Source: an uncultured bacterium | Lineage (GTDB): Bacteria > Verrucomicrobiota > Kiritimatiellia > RFP12 > UBA1067 | Length of the DNA: 37,944 bases | Assembly (NCBI GenBank): GCA_902761275.1 | Contig: CACWJS010000020.1 | Span: forward strand, 1 to 37,944 | Direction of reading: 5' to 3' | Shown here: positions 15,927 through 23,396 of the stretch, piece after piece | How the letters are laid out: every line of letters begins with the position of its first letter | Numbering within the stretch: the stretch's first letter is position 1 | Position numbers and translations under genes: made by a program | The notes under the pieces: generated by a model | Databases searched by the model: none | Seen by the model: the letters and a program-made list of their open reading frames with translations, nothing else | What the model was told of the DNA's origin: nothing

Positions 15927-16669
15927 TGGCGAGCCTCCCTCTTCGCCATTTCGTCCAGATACGCCTGCGCAAACTTGCGGACCTGCACAATACGTTCCTC
16001 CGCCGAGCCGCCGCGCTGCAACATGCGACTTGCTGCCTCGACAGCCGCCAAGAACGCCTCTCGCGCCGCGGCGAATTCGCCGCGGCCATTATCGTAAATA
16101 GTCCGTCCGCGGCAAAGGAGCAGTTCCGGGTCGTCGGGATTCTTCTCAAGCCCCTCGGCGACGACACGTAGCGCAAGAGCCCTGTCCTTCATCATGTTAT
16201 TCGCGATGTACCACGTCGTCGTCCATGCTTCGATATTGTGTGGATCGGCTTTTACTGACGCCCAGAACCACGGCATAAGCTCTATAGTCTCGCTGCCGCC
16301 AAGATGTCGATGCACGTCTGGCGCACGGACATGCGAGTTGATCCAGCGCCATGGGTCGAAGGAGCCATGCTCCGCTTCATCGTGATAGTGCCCGTCGTGG
16401 CAGTCTTCATGGTCATCATCATGGTCGGCGTGTACATGCCCAGCGAGATGATCGCACTCCATGTCTATTCCACCATGGAAATAAGAGTCTGCCTTGTGGA
16501 CGAACACCTGACTGATCGTCTCGCGAGCGTCGCCAAACGCGACGGCAAGAGCGCCTTCGCCCTTCACGACCTGAGGCATACGTTCGACATCTCGGTCGCA
16601 AAAGCCAACAAGGCACCATACAAGCGCGACGCCGCAGATGCCCCCTGAAACTCTGCCGACTGCGTTCAC
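15923..16669 (-). CDS. TPR-containing membrane protein with His-rich segment
   Basis: A 248-residue protein with an N-terminal hydrophobic segment (residues 9-24) that may be a signal anchor; VGFC near Cys24 could also be a lipobox-like site. Residues 72-101 form a His/Asp/Glu-rich stretch (HVHADHDDDHEDCHDGHYH) like metal-binding linkers of zinc or nickel proteins. From about residue 130, ADPHNIEAWTTTWYIANNM and LEKNPDDPELLLCRGRTIY are TPR-like helices. It overlaps the permease gene before it and the GspF-N-like gene after it. Metal binding is inferred from composition only. Confidence 0.75.
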   Translation of the reverse strand: MNAVGRVSGGICGVALVWCLVGFCDRDVERMPQVVKGEGALAVAFGDARETISQVFVHKADSYFHGGIDMECDHLAGHVHADHDDDHEDCHDGHYHDEAEHGSFDPWRWINSHVRAPDVHRHLGGSETIELMPWFWASVKADPHNIEAWTTTWYIANNMMKDRALALRVVAEGLEKNPDDPELLLCRGRTIYDNGRGEFAAAREAFLAAVEAASRMLQRGGSAEERIVQVRKFAQAYLDEMAKREARQ

Positions 16670-17445
16670 AGGCGCTTCCTCCCCAACACGAACGATGCAA
16701 GCGAAAGCAGAATAGAGACATAGACCACCGCATACGCTAGCACCACAAAGAATACAACGCCGTCAACTGCGCCCCAGCCGTGGACAAGTCGCTGACGCAT
16801 ATCGAAGAACTCAGAGTGCGGCGCAATCGCGTAAACTGCCTTCACTACCCACGCAAGCGCGGGATTGAGACCTTCCGCATATTCAGGAAGCCGCCGCCCA
16901 AAGAAAAACATGCCTACGAGAACAAGCGCGGAAAGCGAGAGATTCGCGGACGCAGTCACAATGAGAGAGCCGAGAAGCGAGACTGCGACAGCAAGCGCGA
17001 CAAACGCAAAGTGTAGCACGATGGCCTGCGGCAGTTCCGCGGCAAATGTGCCGCCACGCAGGAGAACGCTTGCGACAAAAATGACGTAGAAGAACGCAAG
17101 CGCCGACCAAGACGCCGCTACCGCGCCGATGTACTTGCCAATGAGGAGCCGCCCACGTGAAATCGGCTTTGCAAGAAGTGGGTAGATCGTGCGCGACTCG
17201 AATTCCGGCGGGAAGAGCCGCTGCCCCGCGCCAAGCGCGATGAAGAGCGAAAATCCCCACACGAGAAGGAGCGCCATCTCGTCAAGATAGCGCGACGCGC
17301 CCTCTGCGCCAAAGGGCGTCGCCATCGAAAGCGGCACCATCAGCGCAAGGCCGAGAAGAACGAGGGCAAAGACGTCGTTGCGGCGCCAGAGCTCTATGAA
17401 CGAGAGCTTTACGAGAGCGATAGTCTGCCTTGCAAAGAGCTTCAT
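16666..17445 (-). CDS. ABC-2 type transporter permease
   Basis: A 259-residue integral membrane protein with about six hydrophobic segments. The FPPEFESRTIYPLLAKPISRGRLLIGKY block between segments 2 and 3 is typical of ABC-2 permeases. It overlaps the ATPase gene by 4 nt, so the two form one transporter in the inner membrane. The direction is probably export, as for most ABC-2 systems. The substrate is not evident. Confidence 0.88.
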   Translation of the reverse strand: MKLFARQTIALVKLSFIELWRRNDVFALVLLGLALMVPLSMATPFGAEGASRYLDEMALLLVWGFSLFIALGAGQRLFPPEFESRTIYPLLAKPISRGRLLIGKYIGAVAASWSALAFFYVIFVASVLLRGGTFAAELPQAIVLHFAFVALAVAVSLLGSLIVTASANLSLSALVLVGMFFFGRRLPEYAEGLNPALAWVVKAVYAIAPHSEFFDMRQRLVHGWGAVDGVVFFVVLAYAVVYVSILLSLASFVLGRKRL

Positions 17446-18173
17446 TTCGCCTCCCCCAGCGTCTTGAGGAAAAGGCGCTCAAGATTTGTCGCGCCGTCAC
17501 CGGCGATGTCTTTTACAGGCCCCTGGTAGACGCAATGGCCCTTCTTCATTATAGCGACGCGGTCACAAAGAAGCTCGGTCTCGCCAAGCTCGTGCGAAGA
17601 GAAGAAAATCGTCTTGCCACGCTCCTTGAGATTGCGCAAAAGTTCGCGGAAATGGATTCGCGCAAGCGGATCAAGCCCTGTGAACGGCTCGTCGAGAACG
17701 AGGAGATCGGGATCGTTGAGAAGCGCCTGGGCGATGCCGGCGCGCTGTAGCATCCCCTTAGAGTATGTCTTAAGCGGTCGCTTCGCCGCATAGGCAAGCC
17801 CGACGGATTCGAGAAGCGAATCTGTGCGCGAGCGGACGGTCTTTGCGTCGAGTCCACAGATGCCGCCATAGAACGCAAGTAGCTCGCGCGCGTTGAGGTA
17901 GGGATAGTACGTCGCGACCTCGGGCATGTAGCCGATGTGCGAGCGAATGCACGGATCGGAAGGATCGCCGCCAAGCACCTTGACTGTGCCGGACGTGGGG
18001 GCGAGAAGCCCGAGCATCATCTTTATCGTCGTCGTCTTTCCGGCGCCGTTGGTGCCGAGAAAGCCCATGACCTCGCCGGCTTTCAGCTTCAACGAAAGAT
18101 CGTCGACCGCCTTCGCACGCGCAAACACCCGTGTAACACGTTCGAGATACACAATATCCGAACACTCGCTCAT
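17442..18173 (-). CDS. ABC transporter ATP-binding protein
   Basis: A 243-residue ATPase: Walker A GTNGAGKTT (residues 40-48), Q-loop region GYMPEVATYYPYL, a signature reading YSKGM (137-141) instead of LSGGQ, Walker B LLVLDEP (157-163) and the switch His in FFSSHELGETE. The YSKGM signature is common in ABC-2 export ATPases. It is partnered with the permease encoded directly downstream. Its ATG overlaps the stop of the PH-like membrane protein gene. Confidence 0.94.
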   Translation of the reverse strand: MSECSDIVYLERVTRVFARAKAVDDLSLKLKAGEVMGFLGTNGAGKTTTIKMMLGLLAPTSGTVKVLGGDPSDPCIRSHIGYMPEVATYYPYLNARELLAFYGGICGLDAKTVRSRTDSLLESVGLAYAAKRPLKTYSKGMLQRAGIAQALLNDPDLLVLDEPFTGLDPLARIHFRELLRNLKERGKTIFFSSHELGETELLCDRVAIMKKGHCVYQGPVKDIAGDGATNLERLFLKTLGEAK

Positions 18174-18850
18174 GATTTCTCCTTCAGGAAGCGCAGAATG
18201 TCCGCAGCCACAAGCGGGTTGTGGAAAGTGAACGCAAATCGCGCGGCAGATGCGACGCCATCCGTCTCGAAGACAAGGCCGCCAGGCATCACGGAAAAGG
18301 ACTTCAATTCACCGAACGGAATGCCGAAGTCCATGTCCTTGCTGGCGAAAGCAATCCGTCGATCGGTAAAGTAGCAGTGCGTGCGCTGCGCGACACTGCA
18401 CTTCCTCCGCATGCCCGGGAAGGCGACGTCGCTCGGACGTCCGATAGGGCGTCCTGCCTTGCGCGACGAGTCGACAGCTTCAGAATCCAACTCCGTGTAA
18501 AGCGTCCCCTTCTCGTGGTAGAACACCTGGCCGTCAGACGATATGGACGTCACTTTAGCACCCTTGCTCGCACCCTCGCCCTTCTTCACCGGCCGCGGAC
18601 TCAGGCTCTCTATGCCGCCTTCCGCGAGCCACTTTGCATGGCGTTCACGGTTTTTTGCACGGCGGCTTCTGATCCTGAGCCACACGACGACCATAGGTAT
18701 CAGAAGCCAGAAAAACGCAAACGCGATGGCGATGAGACCAAGCGCATGCATGAACCACGGCTTGCCGAGATTGTCAAGGTCCTGGTAGATGAACCAGAAC
18801 ATCCCGCCGAGGAACACGAAGGCGATCAGCTTTCTAAGCGCATAAATCAC
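18170..18850 (-). CDS. two-helix membrane protein with PH-like C-terminal domain
   Basis: A 226-residue protein. Two hydrophobic helices (about residues 8-24 and 35-58) are followed by a basic linker and a C-terminal region with HCYFTDRRIAFASKDMDFGIPFGELKSF, a pattern like bacterial PH/GRAM-type domains (TDRRI, then an iP-x3-I-x-S strand). The start is GTG at 18850. It lies exactly 7 nt after a perfect TATAAT, so the mRNA is predicted to be leaderless. It is the first gene of an operon of seven with every junction overlapping, and its function is probably tied to the ABC transporter. Confidence 0.75.
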   Translation of the reverse strand: MIYALRKLIAFVFLGGMFWFIYQDLDNLGKPWFMHALGLIAIAFAFFWLLIPMVVVWLRIRSRRAKNRERHAKWLAEGGIESLSPRPVKKGEGASKGAKVTSISSDGQVFYHEKGTLYTELDSEAVDSSRKAGRPIGRPSDVAFPGMRRKCSVAQRTHCYFTDRRIAFASKDMDFGIPFGELKSFSVMPGGLVFETDGVASAARFAFTFHNPLVAADILRFLKEKS

Positions 18851-18857
18851 AACGGAG

Positions 18858-18866
18858 ATTATACCA
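18858..18866 (-). promoter_or_regulatory. extended -10 promoter of the ABC/M16 operon, leaderless
   Basis: The minus strand reads ATGGTATAAT with the hexamer at 18858-18863. It is followed by CTCCGTT (7 nt) and the GTG start at 18850. The usual 7-nt distance from -10 to +1 puts the transcript start on the start codon. Confidence 0.65.
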
Positions 18867-18902
18867 TATCTTGAAATCCCGCGGCAATCAACAGACTAAA
18901 TC

Positions 18903-18934
18903 AAAAGAGGGCGGACTGCAGTCCGCCCTCTTTT
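18903..18934. terminator. perfect 32-nt palindromic terminator after the pilin gene
   Basis: A perfect inverted repeat: AAAAGAGGGCGGACTG and its reverse complement, with no unpaired spacer. The GC-rich stem is flanked by an A run and a T run, so it can work as a rho-independent terminator in both directions. It stops the pilin transcript before the ABC/M16 operon promoter 40 nt further on. Confidence 0.92.
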
Positions 18935-18957
18935 ATCTTGTTGGCTATAGGCAAAGA

Positions 18958-19338
18958 TCAGCCTTCACCGCCGCCGCCAGCAGCCGCTGCCGTAGGCAAC
19001 TTATGTTCATATTCGGCGCCGGCCGTAGTCGGGTTGGGGCAAACCGGATCAGCGTCTCCAGTCGGAAGCGTGTATTCCGCACTAGTCGCAGGGCATTTCG
19101 GCTTGACCTTGATATACTTGTCAGCACCATAGATGTTGGCGTCATTAACTTCCTTGCCCTCAAGCTTGCACTGCTCGCAAGCGGCCTGAATCTGCTTCAG
19201 GTTGCTAATGCACGCATTCATCTGCGCTGTCTTGCGGTACTTGACGAAGTTCGGGATCGCAACAGCAGCCAAAATGGCGATGATGGCGACCACGATCATG
19301 ATTTCTACGAGGGTAAAACCCTTCAACATCTTTTTCAT
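18958..19338 (-). CDS. type IV pilin / type II pseudopilin
   Basis: A 126-residue major-pilin-like protein. The prepilin leader MKKMLKG is followed by FTLVEIMIVVAIIAILAAVAIPNF: cleavage after Gly7, methylated Phe, Glu at +5 and the conserved hydrophobic helix. NACISNLKQIQAACEQC and a C-terminal region with CPATS-x-EYTLPTG and PVCPN follow, then an Ala/Gly-rich tail. The cysteines could form surface disulfides. The ATG at 19338 has AGGAA 7 nt upstream; the longer open frame is not used. A sigma54-type promoter lies about 50 nt before the start and a strong terminator directly after the gene, so it is a single-gene transcript. Confidence 0.93.
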   Translation of the reverse strand: MKKMLKGFTLVEIMIVVAIIAILAAVAIPNFVKYRKTAQMNACISNLKQIQAACEQCKLEGKEVNDANIYGADKYIKVKPKCPATSAEYTLPTGDADPVCPNPTTAGAEYEHKLPTAAAAGGGGEG

Positions 19339-19400
19339 GGTTGTGTTCCTTTTTTTGTTTTGTTTATTTGTGTCGACACCATGCCGACACAAAATTAATG

Positions 19401-19416
19401 AGCAATCGCTATGCCA
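19401..19416 (-). promoter_or_regulatory. sigma54 (-24/-12) promoter of the pilin gene
   Basis: The minus strand reads TGGCATAGCGATTGCT. Compared with TGGCACGnnnnTTGCW, only the positions after TGGCA differ, and GG and GC have the required 10-nt spacing. Transcription from about 19390 leaves a 52-nt leader with a proper Shine-Dalgarno. The sigma54 activator gene lies immediately upstream. Confidence 0.8.
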
Positions 19417-19467
19417 AGATCTGAAATATAGCAATAATGACTGATTATTCTTTAATTACGCGAACTA

Positions 19468-19483
19468 TGCACTTTACATGCCA
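19468..19483 (-). promoter_or_regulatory. second, weaker sigma54-like site
   Basis: The minus strand reads TGGCATGTAAAGTGCA. GG-N10-GC spacing is correct, with mismatches at positions 6 and 12. It lies 67 nt upstream of the better site and would give a leader of about 120 nt. It may be an alternative promoter or a chance match. Confidence 0.4.
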
Positions 19484-19512
19484 CGCCAATTCTTTTGCAC
19501 AAATAAGAAAGT

Positions 19513-19528
19513 TTTGCAGCAATGCAAA
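19513..19528. promoter_or_regulatory. dyad, candidate activator (UAS) site
   Basis: TTTGCA-GCAA-TGCAAA is a perfect 6-bp dyad just after the activator stop codon. It is about 125 bp upstream of the predicted pilin transcript start, a typical enhancer distance for NtrC-type activators. No second copy was found, so support is limited. Confidence 0.35.
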
Positions 19529-19532
19529 TAAA

Positions 19533-20882
19533 TCAGTCGTCCGAAAGCTTCCTGTATAGAGTGGACAAATTAACTTTTAGCGTCTCTGCCGCCTTCTCCT
19601 TATCCCCACCAGTATTATTGAGAATTTGCTCAATGTATTCGCGTTCCTTTTGTTTAAGAAAAGACTTTAGGGACGCATTAGTATTCCCCGAAGAAGCCAC
19701 CTGTTCGGACTTGGCCTTGTGCTCAAGGATCTTGGGGGGTAGTAGGTCGCATGTAATCTCCCCGCTGTGGTAAAAGGTCAAGGCATGCTTGATAGCATTC
19801 TCAAGCTCACGAACATTGCCCGGCCAATCATACGCTATAAGCGCCTTTGCTGCATCAGCAGAAATCTCCGGCACCGAAGCCGCTTCACCGCGCTCGGCGC
19901 GGATAAAGTGCCGAGCAAGCGGAATTATGTCATCAGGACGCTTTCTAAGAGGCGGTATGTCAATTGTTATAACAGCGAAGCGGTAGTAGAGGTCGCTCCT
20001 AAAAGTCCCCTTCACAACGGCCTCTTCGAGATTTGCATTCGACGCCGCAATCACGCGCACGTCGACGGGGATTGACTTAGTGCCGCCAACGCGGCGGATC
20101 TCCTTTTCCTGAAGGACTCTAAGAAGCTTCCCCTGCAAGATAAGCGGCATGGAGGAAATTTCATCGAGGAAAAGCGTTCCTCCATTTGCAGCCTCGAAGA
20201 GACCTTCTTTATCGGCGACGGCACCAGTGAAACTCCCCTTCACATGGCCAAACATCTCGCTCTCAAGGAGATTTTCAGGTATTGCCGCACAGTTCACCGC
20301 GACCCATGGCCGTTTTGCACGCGTCGAGTTGCGGTGTATCGTCCGCGCGATTATCTCCTTGCCTGTGCCACTCTCGCCATTGATGAGAACCGTCGCCGCC
20401 GTAGGAGCGACCTTCTGTATCGTGTCGCAGACATTCATCATCAGAGGCGACGAAGCGATAAAGTTCTCAAAGCGATACCTTACAGGATGCTCTGGCTTCG
20501 CGGCCGTCGTTGCAGACTTTGAAACCTGCTCTTCTGCCCGCTTCAGACACGCTATGAGATCGTCAACCTTGAATGGCTTCGTCAAGTAGTCGAAGATTCC
20601 GTTCTTCATCGCCTCAATCGCCGTCTCTACGCTCGCATAGGCAGTAAGAAGGATCACGGGGATCTCCGGCGCCATCGCCTTAATCTCATGAAAGAGGGTC
20701 ATTCCGTCCATCGGCGCCATGCGCAAATCGGTAACAGCGATATCGACACCGCCCTTGCGCACTATGTCAAGGGCGGCATTTCCATCACGCGCAGTCTCAA
20801 CGACATAGCCGTTCGCCTTCAGCAAGCTCTGCAGCAAAAGCAGGATTCGCGGCTCGTCATCGACAATCAAAATCTTCGACAT
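19533..20882 (-). CDS. sigma54-dependent response regulator (NtrC/PilR type)
   Basis: A 449-residue transcription activator. The receiver domain (1-120) has the phospho-acceptor Asp52 in AVTDLRM and Lys102 in TKPF. The AAA+ domain has Walker A GESGTGKE (169-176) and Walker B TLFLDE (236-241), followed by R-finger region sequence. The sigma54-contact loop reads GSFTGA (216-221) rather than GAFTGA. A Fis-type helix-turn-helix (GDKEKAAETLKVNLSTLYRKL) ends the protein. No partner histidine kinase is in the window. The ATG at 20882 is 7 nt after a TATAAT, so the mRNA is probably leaderless. Its position between the pilin gene and pilM suggests that it controls both. Confidence 0.95.
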   Translation of the reverse strand: MSKILIVDDEPRILLLLQSLLKANGYVVETARDGNAALDIVRKGGVDIAVTDLRMAPMDGMTLFHEIKAMAPEIPVILLTAYASVETAIEAMKNGIFDYLTKPFKVDDLIACLKRAEEQVSKSATTAAKPEHPVRYRFENFIASSPLMMNVCDTIQKVAPTAATVLINGESGTGKEIIARTIHRNSTRAKRPWVAVNCAAIPENLLESEMFGHVKGSFTGAVADKEGLFEAANGGTLFLDEISSMPLILQGKLLRVLQEKEIRRVGGTKSIPVDVRVIAASNANLEEAVVKGTFRSDLYYRFAVITIDIPPLRKRPDDIIPLARHFIRAERGEAASVPEISADAAKALIAYDWPGNVRELENAIKHALTFYHSGEITCDLLPPKILEHKAKSEQVASSGNTNASLKSFLKQKEREYIEQILNNTGGDKEKAAETLKVNLSTLYRKLSDD

Positions 20883-20889
20883 GGAGAAA

Positions 20890-20899
20890 ATTATACTAC
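20890..20899 (-). promoter_or_regulatory. -10 promoter of the regulator gene, leaderless
   Basis: The minus strand reads TGTAGTATAAT with the hexamer at 20890-20895. It is followed by TTTCTCC (7 nt) and the ATG at 20882. There is no recognisable -35 and no Shine-Dalgarno. It shares a 74-nt divergent region with the sigma54 promoter of pilM. Confidence 0.6.
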
Positions 20900-20925
20900 A
20901 AAATTTTACAATCGGCAAGCGCGAG

Positions 20926-20941
20926 TGGCACACAATTTGCT
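20926..20941 (+). promoter_or_regulatory. sigma54 (-24/-12) promoter of the pilM operon
   Basis: TGGCACACAATTTGCT matches TGGCACGnnnnTTGCW at every position but one (A for G at position 7), with correct GG/GC spacing. The predicted transcript start near 20952 leaves only about 5 nt before the GTG of pilM. An overlapping TAAAAT (20941-20946) could also serve as a sigma70 -10. Confidence 0.75.
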
Positions 20942-20956
20942 AAAATATGTCTTGTC

Positions 20957-22153
20957 GTGAAATTGCAACTGACAAAAGACAAGACGATAGAGATAAAATT
21001 TCCCTCCGGCGGGGCGAAGTCCGTTCGTGACATTACCGGCATAGAGTTGTTCGCCACCGGGGAAACGGAATGTCCGGCCATCCGCCTTGTGTACAAGAAA
21101 AAATCCTGGCACATTGCAGCTTCGGGGTTTGCAAAACTACCAAACGGCGAACTTCCAATGCGGTGGGAAGACACTCCCCACCAGCCAGTGTGGGAAATGC
21201 CGCATGAATTCACCTCGCCGCATGCCGCGCTTGCAGTAAATTCGCCGATGGCCACGTTTGCCCAGTCTACCGCCGATGCCGTAGTCCAGGACATGATGGC
21301 CGGGCTTGCCGCACAGGACGAAAAGTCCACGGCGGGAGACAAATTGCAGCCAGACGGCAAAAGACGCTTCGGCATAAAGCGAGAGCAACAAGCCATTCCC
21401 GCGAAAAAAACCGCCGCGCAGCAGGAAAACTCCGCGCGCAAGCCCCCATTTCCCGGAGCAGGCACTCCTGTATCCGAAAATGGGCGACGCTTTGTAGTCC
21501 GCCCGATGGCGGAGGAGAACTTCCACCTTTGCGCATCGCTCCCGGAATTTCAGACATTGTGGCTCTCCCGGCTTCTCCCAGAAGGCAAACGTCCAACCGC
21601 CTCATCGATCCAGGTTGCCGAGTCCGCGCTGATGGCGAGCATACTTCTTCAGCCAGAGTTTATTGCGGCAGACGGCAACGCCCTTGCGATATTCATGAGG
21701 CCGGATGCGACATACCTCGCCGGCTACAAGAAAGGCGAGCCGGTCCTGTGGCGACGCTGCCCTGGAGTAGGCGGTGCCCTTGCCATGCGCGACACCGTGC
21801 GCAACACCCTCGGCCTTGACGAAGAGCTCGTGGACTCTGTTCTAAACGAGTCGCTAATCGACCCACGTCCCGCGCTTGAGCCGTTTGTAAGGCCAATACT
21901 CAGCCAGCTTTCGCTGTCACTCGACTACCTGGCGAGCAAACACGGGCTCAAGTTCGATCACGCGTTCTTGATGGGAGTCGGTGCCGGGGCATCGCATTGG
22001 TCGACATACGCAGAAGAGTCGCTTCACCTGAGGCTCGTCTCACCAGACCCGTTTGAAGGGCTGGAGCTCGACAAGGGCGTGGATGCCGGCGACGCCTCGC
22101 GCCACCTCGTCGCGCTCGGCGCGGCAATTGCGGGAGCGGAGGTGTCGGCATGA
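20957..22153 (+). CDS. pilM: PilM-like actin-fold pilus assembly protein
   Basis: A 398-residue cytoplasmic protein, expected to link the assembly platform to PilN in the inner membrane. The N-terminus DITGIELFATGETECPAIRLVY matches the first PilM strands. A disordered Ala/Lys/Pro-rich insert (about 110-175) separates it from the C-terminal part. There CPGVGGALAMRDTVRNTLGL, PILSQLSLSLDYLASKHGL, HAFLMGVGAGASHWSTY and LVALGAAIAG follow the usual PilM order. The start is GTG, because no other in-frame start precedes the first strand. It opens a run of five genes whose stop and start codons overlap. Confidence 0.75.
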   Translation: MKLQLTKDKTIEIKFPSGGAKSVRDITGIELFATGETECPAIRLVYKKKSWHIAASGFAKLPNGELPMRWEDTPHQPVWEMPHEFTSPHAALAVNSPMATFAQSTADAVVQDMMAGLAAQDEKSTAGDKLQPDGKRRFGIKREQQAIPAKKTAAQQENSARKPPFPGAGTPVSENGRRFVVRPMAEENFHLCASLPEFQTLWLSRLLPEGKRPTASSIQVAESALMASILLQPEFIAADGNALAIFMRPDATYLAGYKKGEPVLWRRCPGVGGALAMRDTVRNTLGLDEELVDSVLNESLIDPRPALEPFVRPILSQLSLSLDYLASKHGLKFDHAFLMGVGAGASHWSTYAEESLHLRLVSPDPFEGLELDKGVDAGDASRHLVALGAAIAGAEVSA

Positions 22154-22800
22154 AGGCATCGTCGTTCCATCTCAACCTCCTCAAGCCAAGCGAAACGCTC
22201 TCGTCGTCGCCTGTGCGACTCAGGATAATGCTTCCCGTCGGCGCCCTTCTCGCCTGCGTCGGGCTGCTCGTATGGTGGGGCGTTCTCTTCACGCAAATTG
22301 TCCTTACAAAGACACAGGCGCACAACATCGAAGAAGACCTTGCCGCGAAGAACAGCGCCCATGCCGAAGCCATACAGAAAAGAGACCTCGCGCGCGAACT
22401 CAAACTCCAGCTTGAACAGCTTGAATATTACAAGTCCGGCGTGCGCTCGATAGGAGAACCACTCGCCAAGTTCGCAGAGATAGTTCCTCTCCGCGTACAG
22501 CTGAAAGAAATGTCCATAACCCCGCCGAAGCCGCAGGTCCTCTTGCCCCCAGGGCTAAAGGTTCCGCTCTTCGGCCCGACAGAGAACGTCGAAACGCAAA
22601 AACTCGTGATTGCCGGACTTACGACGAAGGAAACCCCTGTCATCTCGCTTATGGAATCTCTTGAAACCGGTTTTGAGAAACTCGTCACGAACGAACGCAA
22701 GATAAACTCTTTCAAGCAGGACAATGCCGAGATCGACGGCAGGAAGCTTCTTAGTTTTGAAGTCGAATACACCATGCCAGAGAGGAGATTTGCGAAATGA
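22150..22800 (+). CDS. pilN: PilN-like inner membrane assembly protein
   Basis: A 216-residue protein. A short cytoplasmic start (SSFHLNLLKPSE, where PilN normally binds PilM through an INLLP-like motif) is followed by one membrane helix (about 26-50) and a coiled coil (ANSA-like DLAAKNSAHAEAIQKRDLARELKLQLEQLEYY). The periplasmic domain (LVIAGLTTKETPVISLMESLE) has the PilN ferredoxin-like pattern. ATGA overlap joins it to pilM and to the next gene. Identity rests largely on position and architecture. Confidence 0.72.
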   Translation: MKASSFHLNLLKPSETLSSSPVRLRIMLPVGALLACVGLLVWWGVLFTQIVLTKTQAHNIEEDLAAKNSAHAEAIQKRDLARELKLQLEQLEYYKSGVRSIGEPLAKFAEIVPLRVQLKEMSITPPKPQVLLPPGLKVPLFGPTENVETQKLVIAGLTTKETPVISLMESLETGFEKLVTNERKINSFKQDNAEIDGRKLLSFEVEYTMPERRFAK

Positions 22801-23396
22801 ACAGCGAACTCTTCCAGAACATGGCCCCAAACGCGAAGCGCTCGTTCATCGTCACCATAACGTTTGCAGCGCTGGCCACGATAATCTACCTCTTCTGCGT
22901 CCAGCCTTCCACCAACGAGCTCGAAACGTCAAGACGAAACCTCGCAGAGCTGCAGGACAAGCAATACAGGACCGATCTTGATCTAAGGCGCTCCAGCACG
23001 GTCACGAAGGACCTTGACGAACTCGAAGCGGCGCTAAAGCCCTACCGCGAAGCAATGCTCGTTCCCCTTCTCGAGTCGTACTCCATGCGGGCAAAATCCC
23101 TCCTTGATCCGATTGCGCTTGGCGCAGGGCTTAACGACGTCACATACTCAGACGAGCCGTTCCGCGCGCTTCCGCTGCCAAAACCGATGCCACGCCAGCT
23201 CCATACACGTGCGGCAGTAAAGCTCGAAGCGACAGGCAGCTACCAGCAGGCCGTGTCATTCCTCCTCCGGCTTGAGAAGGAAATGCCTCTCGTCTCGCTA
23301 AGGCAGTTCGACATCTCTGCACAGCAGAATCCAAGATCGCAATCCATATCGATTGTCCTTGAATGGCCGGCGAAAGGAGGTCTGACTCGCAAATGA
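22797..23396 (+). CDS. pilO: PilO-like inner membrane assembly protein
   Basis: A 199-residue bitopic protein. A membrane helix at about 17-34 (FIVTITFAALATIIYLFCV) is followed by a coiled coil and a periplasmic domain with KLEATGSYQQAVSFLLRLEKEMPLVSLRQFDI, which is the PilO/GspM-like pattern. It would form a heterodimer with PilN between the inner membrane and the secretin. The stop overlaps the next start as ATGA. Confidence 0.75.
   Translation: MNSELFQNMAPNAKRSFIVTITFAALATIIYLFCVQPSTNELETSRRNLAELQDKQYRTDLDLRRSSTVTKDLDELEAALKPYREAMLVPLLESYSMRAKSLLDPIALGAGLNDVTYSDEPFRALPLPKPMPRQLHTRAAVKLEATGSYQQAVSFLLRLEKEMPLVSLRQFDISAQQNPRSQSISIVLEWPAKGGLTRK

Noticed and set aside
18958..19434. Longer pilin reading with 32 extra residues
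   Set aside because: The prepilin leader MKKMLKG directly before FTLVE and the AGGAA at the right distance place the start at 19338. The extra part lies over the sigma54 promoter.
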